Part shown: positions 25,284 to 32,496 of the stretch, piece after piece
How the letters are laid out: every line of letters starts with the position of its first letter
Position numbering within the stretch: the stretch's first letter is position 1
Assembly: GCA_900544295.1 (NCBI GenBank)
Contig: UQUO01000016.1
Span: forward strand, 1 to 43,884
Source: an uncultured Eubacteriales bacterium
GTDB lineage: Bacteria > Bacillota > Clostridia > Oscillospirales > Oscillospiraceae
Length of the DNA stretch: 43,884 nucleotides
Reading direction: 5' to 3'
The notes under the pieces: model-generated
The model's input: only the letters and a program-made list of their open reading frames with translations
The model's database searches: none
What the model was told of the DNA's origin: nothing
Made by a program: the position numbers and the translations under genes

Positions 25284-26567
25284 TCAATCCTTTCGAGGCA
25301 GAGGCTGTATGACGGCGAGCGCCAGCCGCTCGGGCCTGAGGTATTCCCTCACGAAGGCGGCGCAGTCCTCCATGGCCAGCTCCGGCAGCAGGGCGAAGGC
25401 GCGCAGGGCGTCGCAGCCGGCAAAGCAGCCGCGCGCCAGCGTGTCCGCCAGGGCGGGGGCGGAGCCCAGGGCGCGCAGGCGCATGCCGTACTCCGCGCGG
25501 CGGCAGCGCTCGAAGGCGGCGGGCTCGAAGCCATCCCGCGCGACGGCGGAGGCGGCCTCGCAGAACCGCTCCAGCGCGCGCTCCGGCTCCCGGCTCTCGC
25601 CGCCTATGACGGCGTAGGCCGCGCAGGGGCCCCAGTCCGCCTCGTTCCAGAGGCTGCGCACGAGGCCCTCCGAGTACATGGAGGTGTAGAGCGGGGAGGA
25701 GCTGCCCGCGAGCGCCCTGAGCGCCAGCGCGGCGGCGAGCTGCTTCCTGAGCAGCGCGTCGCCCCCGCCCCCGGGCTGGAGCTTCGCGCCTATCATGAAC
25801 TGCGGCGCGGAGACGTCCATCTCCCGCGAAAAGCGCCGCTCAAAGGGCGAGAGGGGTTCAATTTCGCCGTAATCCGGCTCCGGCACGGGCGCGCGCTCCG
25901 CGGGCAGGGCCCGCCGCGCCGCCTCGGCCACGCTCTCCGGCTCCACGTCGCCCACGACGGCGAGCAGCATGTTCGAGGGCGCGTAGAAGGCCCGGTGGCA
26001 GTCCGTCAGGACCTCCGGCGTTATGCGCGCGATGCTCTCCGCCGTGCCGACGACGCTGCTGCGCACGGGGCTGCGCTCGTAGAGGCTGCGCATGAGGCCG
26101 TAGTACAGGGCATGGTTCGGCTCGTTTTCCGCCATGCCTATCTCCTCGCCTATGATGCCCCGCTCCTTTGCCACGCTCTCGGCGGTGAAATACGGCGTCG
26201 AGACGAATTCGAGCAGGGTGCCGAGGTTTTCCGCGAAGCCCTCGGTGCACTCGAAGTGGTAGGCGGTGATGAAGTCGGAGGTGTAGGCGTTCGGCTGGGC
26301 GCCGGCGGCGGACAGGGCGGTCAGCGCGCTGCCCCAGGGCATGTCGAAGAGCTTGTGCTCCAGGAAATGCGCCACGCCCTCGGGCGTCTCGACCCGGCGG
26401 CCGTCCAGCCTGAAGGCACGCGCCGCGCCGCCGTAGTTGGCGGCGAAAAAGGCGTATTTCTTCAGGAAGCCCGGCCTCGGCACGACGAGGACGCGCAGGC
26501 CGTTTTCCAGCACGGTGGAATACAGGCGCTCGTCAATGTTGGGATAATCAGTCCTCGCGAGGCTCAT
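25284..26567 (-). CDS. ymfH: M16 zinc peptidase, YmfH-like (active partner)
   Basis: This is a pitrilysin-family (M16) zinc protease with the inverted metal motif HFLEH at residues 67-71 and the distal glutamate in the KERGIIGEEIGM segment. It has the usual M16 halves of about 200 residues each. It starts within the end of the preceding M16-like gene (20-bp overlap), with GGGAGG 9 bases before the ATG. The pair matches the YmfF/YmfH arrangement of Bacillus, where these proteins have been tied to modification of elongation factor P. The substrate here is inferred only from that homology. Confidence 0.85.
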   Translation of the reverse strand: MSLARTDYPNIDERLYSTVLENGLRVLVVPRPGFLKKYAFFAANYGGAARAFRLDGRRVETPEGVAHFLEHKLFDMPWGSALTALSAAGAQPNAYTSDFITAYHFECTEGFAENLGTLLEFVSTPYFTAESVAKERGIIGEEIGMAENEPNHALYYGLMRSLYERSPVRSSVVGTAESIARITPEVLTDCHRAFYAPSNMLLAVVGDVEPESVAEAARRALPAERAPVPEPDYGEIEPLSPFERRFSREMDVSAPQFMIGAKLQPGGGGDALLRKQLAAALALRALAGSSSPLYTSMYSEGLVRSLWNEADWGPCAAYAVIGGESREPERALERFCEAASAVARDGFEPAAFERCRRAEYGMRLRALGSAPALADTLARGCFAGCDALRAFALLPELAMEDCAAFVREYLRPERLALAVIQPLPRKD

Positions 26568-27852
26568 CCGCTCCGTCCTCCCTTCCGCAGAGGTAATATT
26601 CCGCGTCGAGCTCGCAGCTGCGGGCGATCTCCGCGACGTCTTCCGCCGTCACGAGCTCGCAGGCGGCGGCCAGCTCCCCGGGCGCTATCTCCGCGCCGGA
26701 GAGGTTCATGGCCAGCCAGTAGCCCTCCAGGGCGAAGGGGTCGTCCTCCACGGCGCGCAGGGCGCCGGCGCAGCTGCGCCGGGCTCCATCCAGCTCCGCG
26801 GGGCTTATCTCGCCCCGGCGCATGGCCTCCAGCTGGGCGAGTATCTCCTCCCGCGCCGCGCCGAAGTTCTCAAAGTTCACGGCGCTCGCGACCAGCAGCA
26901 GGCCCTTCTGCGTGTCCACGCCCGAGGAGGCGTAGTAGCAGAGCGAGCGCCGCTCGCGGACGTTCTGGAAGAGCTTGGACGAGGGGCAGCCGCCGTAGAC
27001 GGCGTTGAAGACCCGCAGGGCCGCGAGGTCCGGCTCCTCCATGCACTCGCCGAGCCGCCAGCCCAGGGCCAGCTTGCCCTGGCTCAGCTCCATCCGCTCC
27101 CGGAAGACGCGGGGCTCGGCCTCAAGGGAGTTCATGCGTATGTCCGTGCCGAGCTCCCAGTCTATTTCCCCGCGCGGCAGCGTCGCGAGCGCGGCGGAGA
27201 CGGCGGAGGCCGCCTCGTCCCAGTCCGCCCCGCCGCAGTAGAAGACCTCGACGGGCGCGGAGGCGAGCAGGGCCTTGTAGTGCTTAGAGAGGGCGACGTA
27301 GCCTATGTTTTCCGCGTCCTGCTCCGAGCCGAGCGCGCCGACGGAGATGCTCTCGCAGGCGCACATGAGCTCCACGAGGCGCAGGACGGCGTAGGCGTCC
27401 TTGTTGTTGCGCCGGGCTCGGATGCGCTCGGCAAGGCGCTCCCGCTCCCGCTCGACGTAGTCGGGCAGCAGCAGGCCGCCGCGGGTGTTGGGGCTCAGCA
27501 GCAGCTCGCCCAGGAGCCCCGCGGCCGCCTCCAGCAGGCGCTCCCGCCCGGGCAGGCAGCGGTCCTCCGGGAAGGTGGCGTAAAAGCCCGGGGCCTGGAT
27601 CTCGCCCACGCAGCGGACCACGGGCTCCGCCCGCAGGCCGTAGAGCCCGTCCATATACGCGGCGAGGCTGTCTATGTCCGGACAGCGCGCGGTGCCGCGC
27701 CGCAGCACGCTGGGTATGAGCGCGTTCATGGAGGCCGTCTCGCCGTCGAGCTGGGCGAGCAGGCTCAGGCTCATGGCGGCGGTTTTGAACTTGTCTGTGT
27801 GCAGGGCGGTCAGGAACACGCCCGGCAGGATCTCCTCGCGCCTGAACTCCAT
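26548..27852 (-). CDS. ymfF: Inactive M16-family partner, YmfF-like
   Basis: This 434-residue protein has the M16 fold, with the C-terminal R/Y-type segment RERRSLCYYASSG that helps bind substrate. It lacks any HxxEH zinc motif, so it should be the non-catalytic half of a heterodimer with the next gene. M16 pairs with one zinc-binding and one substrate-binding subunit are well known. The GGAGG site and ATG follow an extended -10 TGCTATAAT promoter. It is the first gene of the ymfF-ymfH-lgt-helical protein operon, whose genes touch or overlap. Confidence 0.85.
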   Translation of the reverse strand: MEFRREEILPGVFLTALHTDKFKTAAMSLSLLAQLDGETASMNALIPSVLRRGTARCPDIDSLAAYMDGLYGLRAEPVVRCVGEIQAPGFYATFPEDRCLPGRERLLEAAAGLLGELLLSPNTRGGLLLPDYVERERERLAERIRARRNNKDAYAVLRLVELMCACESISVGALGSEQDAENIGYVALSKHYKALLASAPVEVFYCGGADWDEAASAVSAALATLPRGEIDWELGTDIRMNSLEAEPRVFRERMELSQGKLALGWRLGECMEEPDLAALRVFNAVYGGCPSSKLFQNVRERRSLCYYASSGVDTQKGLLLVASAVNFENFGAAREEILAQLEAMRRGEISPAELDGARRSCAGALRAVEDDPFALEGYWLAMNLSGAEIAPGELAAACELVTAEDVAEIARSCELDAEYYLCGREDGADEPRED

Positions 27853-27885
27853 TTGGCGCCCCTCCCGTCTGAGAAATCATCCGAT

Positions 27886-27914
27886 ATTATAGCACACAAT
27901 GCGGCCCTTGCCAT
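27886..27914 (-). promoter_or_regulatory. Extended -10 promoter of the ymfF-ymfH-lgt operon
   Basis: On the minus strand ATGGCA, 17 bases and then TATAAT (27886-27891) are found, with TGC directly before the -10 (extended -10). The start codon lies 33 bases downstream. The -35 matches four of six consensus bases. Confidence 0.65.
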
Positions 27915-27958
27915 ACAATTTCTCCCGACGGCGGTAAATTATTTGTGAACACTGAGGA

Positions 27959-27992
27959 AAAAGGAAAGCGCCCCCAGGAAGGGGGCGCCCTC
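27959..27992 (-). terminator. Terminator of the VOC-membrane protein pair
   Basis: On the minus strand GGGCGCCCCC and GGGGGCGC pair around a 5-base loop (core 27968-27988), followed by TTTCCTTTTT. It lies just past the VOC-like stop codon at 28000. Confidence 0.7.
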
Positions 27993-27999
27993 CGGGGGC

Positions 28000-28323
28000 T
28001 TATTTTTCCTCGTAGAGCTCGATTATGGCGTCGTCCTTCACGATGAAGGCGAGGCGGACGTTCTCGCCAAGAGCCTCGGGCCCGAAGATGACGCGATCGG
28101 CCTCGGCCAGGTAGGGCTCGGCGTCGTCCACCTTGTAGGCGACGTGGGGCTGCTTGGAGAGCAGCTCGGGGAAGCGGGTGCCCTCCTCGAACTTCAGGTA
28201 CTCTATCTTGTAGTCGTACTCGTCCACGCTCTCATTGACCCAGAACTTGCCCCACTCGTTGTAGACCATGCCCGGCTTGCGGTTCAGGACGGGGATGCCT
28301 ATGTGCATGTACTCGGCTGCCAT
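28000..28323 (-). CDS. Small VOC/glyoxalase-fold-like protein
   Basis: The 107-residue product looks like half of a vicinal-oxygen-chelate (glyoxalase) fold. It has an N-terminal HIGIPV strand, a middle HVAYKVDD strand, and a C-terminal segment (AFIVKDDAIIELYE) that resembles the usual strand ending in a metal-binding Glu. The equivalent metal residues may be His7, His89 and a C-terminal glutamate, but this is a reading by eye. AAGGAGG lies 8 bases before the ATG. It follows a small membrane protein by 13 bases and is the last gene of that pair. The reaction is unknown. Confidence 0.7.
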   Translation of the reverse strand: MAAEYMHIGIPVLNRKPGMVYNEWGKFWVNESVDEYDYKIEYLKFEEGTRFPELLSKQPHVAYKVDDAEPYLAEADRVIFGPEALGENVRLAFIVKDDAIIELYEEK

Positions 28324-28336
28324 TTTGTTTTCCTCC

Positions 28337-28606
28337 TTATTTTTTGACGGTATTGACGTACTTGGGCTCGTACCAGCTCCGGAAGGCCACGGTCAGCACG
28401 CCGCAGAGAAGGCCGAGGACGCAGCAGGCCATCTCGATGAGGCCCGCCTCAAGGTAGGCGGCCCAGCTGCCGTCCGTGACGACGTAGTAGAACATTCCAA
28501 AGTACACGCCCGCGCCGACGAAGAGCGCCGGCACGAAGTTCAGCAGCTCCGGCCCTATCTCCAGCTGCATGACCACGGCGACCAGGATGACGAGGCAGGC
28601 GGGCAT
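28337..28606 (-). CDS. Small three-helix membrane protein of unknown function
   Basis: The 89-residue product has three hydrophobic segments (about residues 2-14, 21-42 and 51-74) and a short basic end. I do not recognise a family. I prefer the ATG at 28606, which has AGGA 5 bases upstream, to an in-frame ATG at 28657 that lacks a ribosome site and would place the coding sequence over a strong plus-strand promoter. It is transcribed with the VOC-like gene behind it. Nothing in the sequence shows its job. Confidence 0.7.
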   Translation of the reverse strand: MPACLVILVAVVMQLEIGPELLNFVPALFVGAGVYFGMFYYVVTDGSWAAYLEAGLIEMACCVLGLLCGVLTVAFRSWYEPKYVNTVKK

Positions 28607-28616
28607 GGCATTCCTG

Positions 28617-28645
28617 TTGCTAAACGCGGCAAAAGTCGTTATACT
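28617..28645 (+). promoter_or_regulatory. Promoter of the candidate small RNA
   Basis: TTGCTA (28617-28622) and TATACT (28640-28645) are separated by exactly 17 bases on the plus strand. Transcription would start near 28652 and run away from the membrane protein gene. No plus-strand coding sequence follows. Confidence 0.6.
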
Positions 28646-28651
28646 TTGAAA

Positions 28652-28740
28652 TGCCATGCAGAGGGGCGGGCTAAGTTGGCAGACGGTCCCCGTCCTCTCT
28701 TCCGGGCCCGGGCGGCTTTTTGAGCCGCCCGGTTTTTTGT
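28652..28740 (+). ncRNA. Candidate small structured RNA (about 89 nt)
   Basis: This gap between two minus-strand genes holds a complete plus-strand unit: a sigma-70-type promoter at 28617-28645, a structured body and a textbook intrinsic terminator. In the body 28660-28670 pairs with 28688-28698 (nine pairs interrupted by a 2x2 mismatch), leaving a 17-base loop. The terminator has a perfect 10-bp stem (28708-28717 and 28723-28732) followed by six T residues. No ribosome site or convincing reading frame is present. It does not carry the SRP RNA GGAAGCAGCC-type motif, nor features of tmRNA, 6S or a tRNA that I can see. It converges on the lsrF-like gene, ending 3 bases from its stop codon, so a trans-acting regulator or an RNA that also insulates the two operons are both possible. 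Confidence 0.5.
28708..28738 (+). terminator. Intrinsic terminator of the candidate small RNA
   Basis: A perfect 10-bp GC-rich stem with a 5-base loop is directly followed by TTTTTT on the plus strand. On the minus strand, downstream of the lsrF-like gene, the same hairpin lacks a T-run, so its orientation favours a plus-strand transcript. Confidence 0.8.
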
Positions 28741-28742
28741 GT

Positions 28743-29624
28743 TTATGCGTTTGCGAGTTCGAGATAGTATTCGTAGGCGCGCTTTGCGTCGAAGCCCTGG
28801 TGGACCACGGCGGCTACGGCGCGGCACATGGCCTCGGGGTGCTCGGACTGGAAGATGTTCCGGCCCATATCGACGCCCCTCGCGCCGCTCGACATGGCCC
28901 TGCAGGCCATCTCCAGCGCCTCGGCCTCGGGCAGCTTCTTGCCGCCGGCTATGACGATGGGCACCGGGCAGGCGGAGGCGACCTTTTCAAAGTCCTCGCA
29001 GTAGTAGGTCTTGACCGCGCTCGCGCCCAGCTCGGCCAGGATGCGCGTGGCGAGCAGGAAGTACTGCGTCGTGCGGGCCATCTCCTTGCCCACGGCCGTG
29101 ACGCCGAGGATAGGCACGCCGTATTTGTAGCCCGCGTCCGCCGCGCGGCAGAGCGCCTCAAGCGAGTCCCGCTCCCCCGCGCCGCCGACGAAGCACTGGA
29201 TGGCCAGCGCCGCCGCGTTCATGCGCAGGGCGTCCTCCATGTCCAGCGCGAGGCCGGAGCCCTGGCTCATGTCCTCAAAGAGCACGCTGCTGTCGTGCGT
29301 CGCGCGCAGGCAGACGGCCTTCCCCGTCGTGGGCGGGATGCAGCTGCGGATAGCCCCGCGCGTGCCCATCAGCACGTCCGCGTACTCGCACAGCGGCGCG
29401 ATGCTGACGTCCAGCCTCTCCAGCCCCGCCGTCGAGCCCATGATATAGCCGTGGTCGAAGGCCAGCATGACGGTGTTGCCCGTCTCGGGGGAGAACAGGC
29501 GCGAGATGCGGTTTTTCATGCCCCAGTCCGTGTGGCCGAGGCCCTTCGCGAAGAAGCCCTGATCCGGCGTGGGAGTGCCGATGTGGTAGTCCTTCGCGGC
29601 CTTATTCCCGACTGCGTCCGCCAT
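28743..29624 (-). CDS. LsrF-like class I (Schiff-base) aldolase/thiolase
   Basis: The 293-residue protein closely follows E. coli LsrF, the last enzyme of autoinducer-2 breakdown, and more broadly the DeoC/FbaB-type class I aldolases. Matching blocks include FDHGY (56-60), APLxEYADVLMxTRG, AVTxVGKEM, and the long GGKKLPEAEALEM to GVDMGRNIFQS C-terminus. The Schiff-base lysine is Lys205 in AVKTYY. GGAG precedes the ATG, 3 bases after the DhaK-like stop. No lsrK, lsrG or AI-2 transporter genes are present, so AI-2 phosphate is only one candidate substrate. A phosphorylated ketose made by the neighbouring kinase subunits is equally likely. I leave the symbol blank because function is not fixed. 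Confidence 0.88.
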   Translation of the reverse strand: MADAVGNKAAKDYHIGTPTPDQGFFAKGLGHTDWGMKNRISRLFSPETGNTVMLAFDHGYIMGSTAGLERLDVSIAPLCEYADVLMGTRGAIRSCIPPTTGKAVCLRATHDSSVLFEDMSQGSGLALDMEDALRMNAAALAIQCFVGGAGERDSLEALCRAADAGYKYGVPILGVTAVGKEMARTTQYFLLATRILAELGASAVKTYYCEDFEKVASACPVPIVIAGGKKLPEAEALEMACRAMSSGARGVDMGRNIFQSEHPEAMCRAVAAVVHQGFDAKRAYEYYLELANA

Positions 29625-29627
29625 GGC

Positions 29628-30626
29628 TCACTCCTTGAAGAAGGCGGGGGTGTGCGCCGGGGTGTTCCACAGGCGCAGGAACTCCTCGTCCCACTTGGCG
29701 ATGTTGAGCTGGAAGCCGGCCTGCTCCTGCACGGTCAGTATCTCACCCACCATGTTCGCCACGACCTCGATGCCCAGGCCCTCAAGGTAGTGCACGCAGT
29801 CCTTGTAGAGGATGAACATCTCCATGAGCGTCGTCGCGCCGGAGCCGTTTATCATGACGAAGGCTCGGTCGCCCGCCTGGAGCGGGATGTCCTTCACGAG
29901 GGCGTTGGCCATGATCTCGATGGTCTCCCTGGCGGTCTTCATGGGCTGGCGGCCGCCGCCGCCCTCGCCGTGCTGGCCCATGCCTATTTCCATGTCCACG
30001 TCGCCCAGGTCTCCGAACTCGGCGCCGGTGGCGGGGTGGGTCGCGCAGCGGGCGGCGACGGCGATGGTGGCCATGCTGTCCGCGTAGCGCTGGGCGAGCG
30101 CGGCGACCTCGTCGAGGCTGCGGCCCTCGCGGGCGGCCGCGGCGGCGATGTGATACAGGGGGATGGCGCCCGCCAGGCCGCGGCGGTCGTCGGAGTTGGA
30201 GCGCGGGGCGTTCGAGATGTCCTCCTGGGTGACGACCTTGCGGACGTTCAGGCCCGCCTTGCCCGCCATCTTCATAACCATGTTGCCGCAGAGCATGTCG
30301 CCGGCGTGGTTGAGCACCAGCAGCAGCACGCCGTGGCCCTTGTCCGCCATCTTGACGGCCTCGAACACCAGCTGCGGGTTCGGCGCGGCGAAAATGTCGC
30401 CCACGACCTGGATGTCCACCATGCCCTCGCCCACAAAGCCGCACTGGGCCGGCTCGTGGCCGGAGCCGCCGAAGGTGACGATGGTGACGCGGTCCGCGCT
30501 CTCAAGCGCGCGGCTGATGACGAGGTGGCCCTGCACGTCAACGGTGTCCGCGTGCGCGAGGGCGAGGCCCTCCAGCAGCTCGTCGGTCAGGGTGTTGGGG
30601 TCGTTGATAAATTTCTTCATCTGCAT
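29628..30626 (-). CDS. DhaK-like substrate-binding subunit of a dihydroxyacetone-type kinase
   Basis: DhaK proteins hold short ketoses covalently through a histidine while DhaL transfers phosphate. Here the FGGSGHEP loop carries His57, the NHAGD segment gives Asp110 (NYTGD in classical DhaK), and His219 sits in MGQHGEGG, in place of the usual GIHGEPG. All catalytic positions are present, but the surrounding residues differ from true dihydroxyacetone kinases, pointing to another keto substrate. GGGAGG is 8 bases before the ATG. There is no PTS-type DhaM in the window, so ATP through the DhaL-like subunit is the probable phosphate source. It is the middle gene of the dhaL-dhaK-lsrF-like operon. 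Confidence 0.88.
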   Translation of the reverse strand: MQMKKFINDPNTLTDELLEGLALAHADTVDVQGHLVISRALESADRVTIVTFGGSGHEPAQCGFVGEGMVDIQVVGDIFAAPNPQLVFEAVKMADKGHGVLLLVLNHAGDMLCGNMVMKMAGKAGLNVRKVVTQEDISNAPRSNSDDRRGLAGAIPLYHIAAAAAREGRSLDEVAALAQRYADSMATIAVAARCATHPATGAEFGDLGDVDMEIGMGQHGEGGGGRQPMKTARETIEIMANALVKDIPLQAGDRAFVMINGSGATTLMEMFILYKDCVHYLEGLGIEVVANMVGEILTVQEQAGFQLNIAKWDEEFLRLWNTPAHTPAFFKE

Positions 30627-30664
30627 TGTGTTTTCCTCCCTTTATAAGCTGAAAATTTGAACTT

Positions 30665-31264
30665 CTATTCCGCCAGGCCCGCGAAAAAGCGGCTCATGGA
30701 CACGGCGCCCGCGTCGGGCGTGCCGATGGTCGCCTCGCCGTAGCTGCGGGCCCTGCCGAACTTCGAGACGAAGTTCCGGCTCGCCTCCGCGCCCTCGGCT
30801 GCCGCCTGCGCCGCGGCCCGGAGCACCTCCTCCTCGGAGCCGGGGCAGGCCAGCGCCGCCTCCGTGGCGGGGATGAGGGCGTCCATCATCGTCTTGTCCC
30901 CTACCTTCGCCTTCGAGAGGGCCGAAAGCTCCTCCAGCGCGTGGCCCAGCATATGCTTCAGGCCCTCGGCGTCGAGCTCCTCCCCCTCGGGCGCGGCCTC
31001 GGCCAGGCCGTCCAGCCAGGTGTTCCACAGCGGCACGGCGCTGCCGCCGTTTATCATCATGACCTCCATCGCCGCGTCCTCCAGCATGCCCTTTATGCCG
31101 CCGGCGGACGGAATGGAGCCCGCAATGGCCTGGGCTATCTTCGTCATCGTGACGCCATGGTCCGCGTCCCCGAAATGGGAGTCTATCTCCGTAAGCTCGT
31201 CCTGCGCCACCGTCACCGCCGCGCAGGCGCTCCGCAGCCTCGCCGCCAGCTCGTCCCTGTTCAT
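30665..31264 (-). CDS. DhaL-like nucleotide-binding kinase subunit
   Basis: This is the all-helical DhaL fold that binds ADP/ATP through magnesium. The motif EIDSHFGDADHGVTMTKI (about residues 28-45) supplies the clustered aspartates, and MINGGSAVPLWNTWL matches the second nucleotide-contacting helix. The C-terminal helices carry KVGDKTMMDALIPA, with the third metal aspartate. The frame is open upstream, but ATG 31264 has GGAGG 9 bases before it and gives 199 residues, normal for DhaL. It is the first gene of the operon, behind a promoter bracketed by two TAACA-type operator repeats. Confidence 0.87.
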   Translation of the reverse strand: MNRDELAARLRSACAAVTVAQDELTEIDSHFGDADHGVTMTKIAQAIAGSIPSAGGIKGMLEDAAMEVMMINGGSAVPLWNTWLDGLAEAAPEGEELDAEGLKHMLGHALEELSALSKAKVGDKTMMDALIPATEAALACPGSEEEVLRAAAQAAAEGAEASRNFVSKFGRARSYGEATIGTPDAGAVSMSRFFAGLAE

Positions 31265-31287
31265 TCCGAAGCACCTCCGTTTGAAAA

Positions 31288-31341
31288 TAACAAATGTTAA
31301 TAAAACCTGCTCTTTTACTGTGAAAATCATAACATATGTAA
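31288..31341 (-). promoter_or_regulatory. Promoter and paired operators of the dhaL-dhaK-lsrF-like operon
   Basis: On the minus strand TTCACA (31319-31324), 16 bases and TATTAA (31297-31302) form a moderate promoter. An inverted repeat TAACA-AA-TGTTA (31288-31299) overlaps the -10, and TAACA-TA-TGTAA (31330-31341) lies just upstream of the -35. Their centres are exactly 42 bp apart, four helical turns. Related sequence TAACA-AA-TGTCA covers the -35 of the SorC-type regulator's own promoter, so that regulator is the likely binder. Confidence 0.55.
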
Positions 31342-31378
31342 GAACGCCTCCGCAAGAGCTTTTTTGTCCGGCAGGCGC

Positions 31379-31425
31379 AAAAAGACCGGCCTGGCGCAGT
31401 TTTCAGAACTACGCACAAACCGGTC
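31379..31425 (-). terminator. Terminator of the SorC-type regulator gene
   Basis: On the minus strand GACCGG (31420-31425) pairs with CCGGTC (31384-31389). Inside it GCGTAGTT pairs with AACTGCGC with one G-T pair, and five T residues follow (31379-31383). It lies 20 bases after the regulator stop codon, so the enzymes downstream rely on their own promoter. Confidence 0.7.
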
Positions 31426-31444
31426 AGGTGATTTTTGGTAAGTT

Positions 31445-32389
31445 TCACGCGAGGTCAAGGACCTTTTGAGCGAGGGAGAGGGGCAGGCAGAGGGTGTCGA
31501 TAACGCCGAGGGCGAGGGCGCCGGCGACGCTCTGGGGCCGGAGCAGGGTGGAGCATACGGCCACGGTGCGCGGGGCCTTTTTGAGCTGGGCCACGCCGGC
31601 CTGGAGGGCGTTGTTGACCTGGGCCTCAAGGACGCGGCCCTGCGCGTCGTAGTAGTGGGCGAGGACGCGGCCGACGGCGCGGCCCTCGGTCAGGCGGCTG
31701 CCGAAGCGGTATTCGACGCCGAGGTCCGGGTAGGAGGGGAAGTTTGAGATGTTGACGAGCGCGAGCTCCATGGAGTCCCAGTCCGCCTGGACGGCCGCGT
31801 AGGCCTCAAGCCGGGCGGCGAAGTCCAGCTCGGCCTCGGAGTCAAAGAAGGCGGGCAAATAGAGGTATTCCGCCTCGTAACCGGCCTTTCCGGAGATTAT
31901 CCGGGCCAATTCGTTGGTGTGGTAGCCGCGGTAGGAGGCGCCGATGCCGCCGATGAGGGGGAAGAGGCGGCCGGCGGGCTTGGCGGGCGAATCGGGCAGG
32001 CCCTCGGCGTAGTCGGCCATGCGTCCGAGCATGGAGCCCCAGCCGAGGCCGACGCTGCCCGGCCGCGCATCGCCGGAGAAGCAGAGCTCATATGCGCGGG
32101 CGGCGACGAGGTTGTTGGTGTCCTCGGCGCTTTTCGCGTCCTCGACCACCTCGGCGAGGCGCAGGCCGAAGCGGGCCTCCAGCCTGCGCGCCAGCAGCTC
32201 CCGCGCGCTCTCGACGCTGTTGATGGTGATAGTGACGATGCCGCACTCGCGGGCCTCTGCCAGCAGCACGCTGACCAGGGGGCGCGAGACGCCGATGGCC
32301 TTGGCGATCTCGCTCTGGTTCATATTTTGCTCGTAGTACATCCGCGCGACCTGGGTCAACCGCTCTATGCGCTTGTCGGCTGGTATCAT
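31445..32389 (-). CDS. SorC/LsrR-family sugar-responsive transcription regulator
   Basis: An N-terminal helix-turn-helix (residues about 18-50, MNQSEIAKAIGVSRPLVSVLLAEARE) is followed by a sugar-phosphate-binding domain of the SorC/DeoR-type (about 60-314). That domain includes VGLGWGSMLGRM and FPLIGGIGASYRGYHTNELA. This family, including LsrR, usually represses its operon until a phosphorylated sugar binds. GGGAG lies 8 bases before the ATG. The product has a normal length (314 aa). Its own promoter overlaps an operator-like repeat also found before the DhaL-like gene, indicating autoregulation together with control of the kinase-aldolase operon. The inducer is probably the phosphorylated product of the DhaKL-like kinase. 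Confidence 0.9.
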   Translation of the reverse strand: MIPADKRIERLTQVARMYYEQNMNQSEIAKAIGVSRPLVSVLLAEARECGIVTITINSVESARELLARRLEARFGLRLAEVVEDAKSAEDTNNLVAARAYELCFSGDARPGSVGLGWGSMLGRMADYAEGLPDSPAKPAGRLFPLIGGIGASYRGYHTNELARIISGKAGYEAEYLYLPAFFDSEAELDFAARLEAYAAVQADWDSMELALVNISNFPSYPDLGVEYRFGSRLTEGRAVGRVLAHYYDAQGRVLEAQVNNALQAGVAQLKKAPRTVAVCSTLLRPQSVAGALALGVIDTLCLPLSLAQKVLDLA

Positions 32390-32407
32390 GGCACACGCTC
32401 CCGCACT

Positions 32408-32463
32408 TGGTATTTGTCAGAAACGGACGCATATATGCTAACACGTTTATTAACAAATGTCAA
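32408..32463 (-). promoter_or_regulatory. Promoter and operator of the SorC-type regulator gene
   Basis: On the minus strand TTGACA (32458-32463) and TAGCAT (32435-32440) are 17 bases apart. TAACA-AA-TGTCA (32451-32462, plus-strand reading) overlaps the whole -35 and part of the spacer. A weaker 8-of-12 match lies at 32408-32419 with its centre 43 bp away, echoing the 42-bp pair before the DhaL-like gene. Repression of its own gene is the natural reading. Confidence 0.6.
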
Positions 32464-32496
32464 GAACGCCCACAAGACAGCGGCCTTCGCCGGTGG

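Noticed and set aside
24462..27008. 848-residue plus-strand frame opposite lgt and the M16 genes
   Set aside because: It is an antisense shadow with no ribosome site or recognisable domain.
28652..28740. SRP RNA, tmRNA or 6S RNA identity for the small RNA
   Set aside because: None of their hallmark motifs is visible, and the length and fold do not fit.
28656..30647. 663-residue plus-strand frame opposite the lsrF- and dhaK-like genes
   Set aside because: It is a shadow frame. The intrinsic terminator at 28708-28738 would also stop such a transcript at its start.
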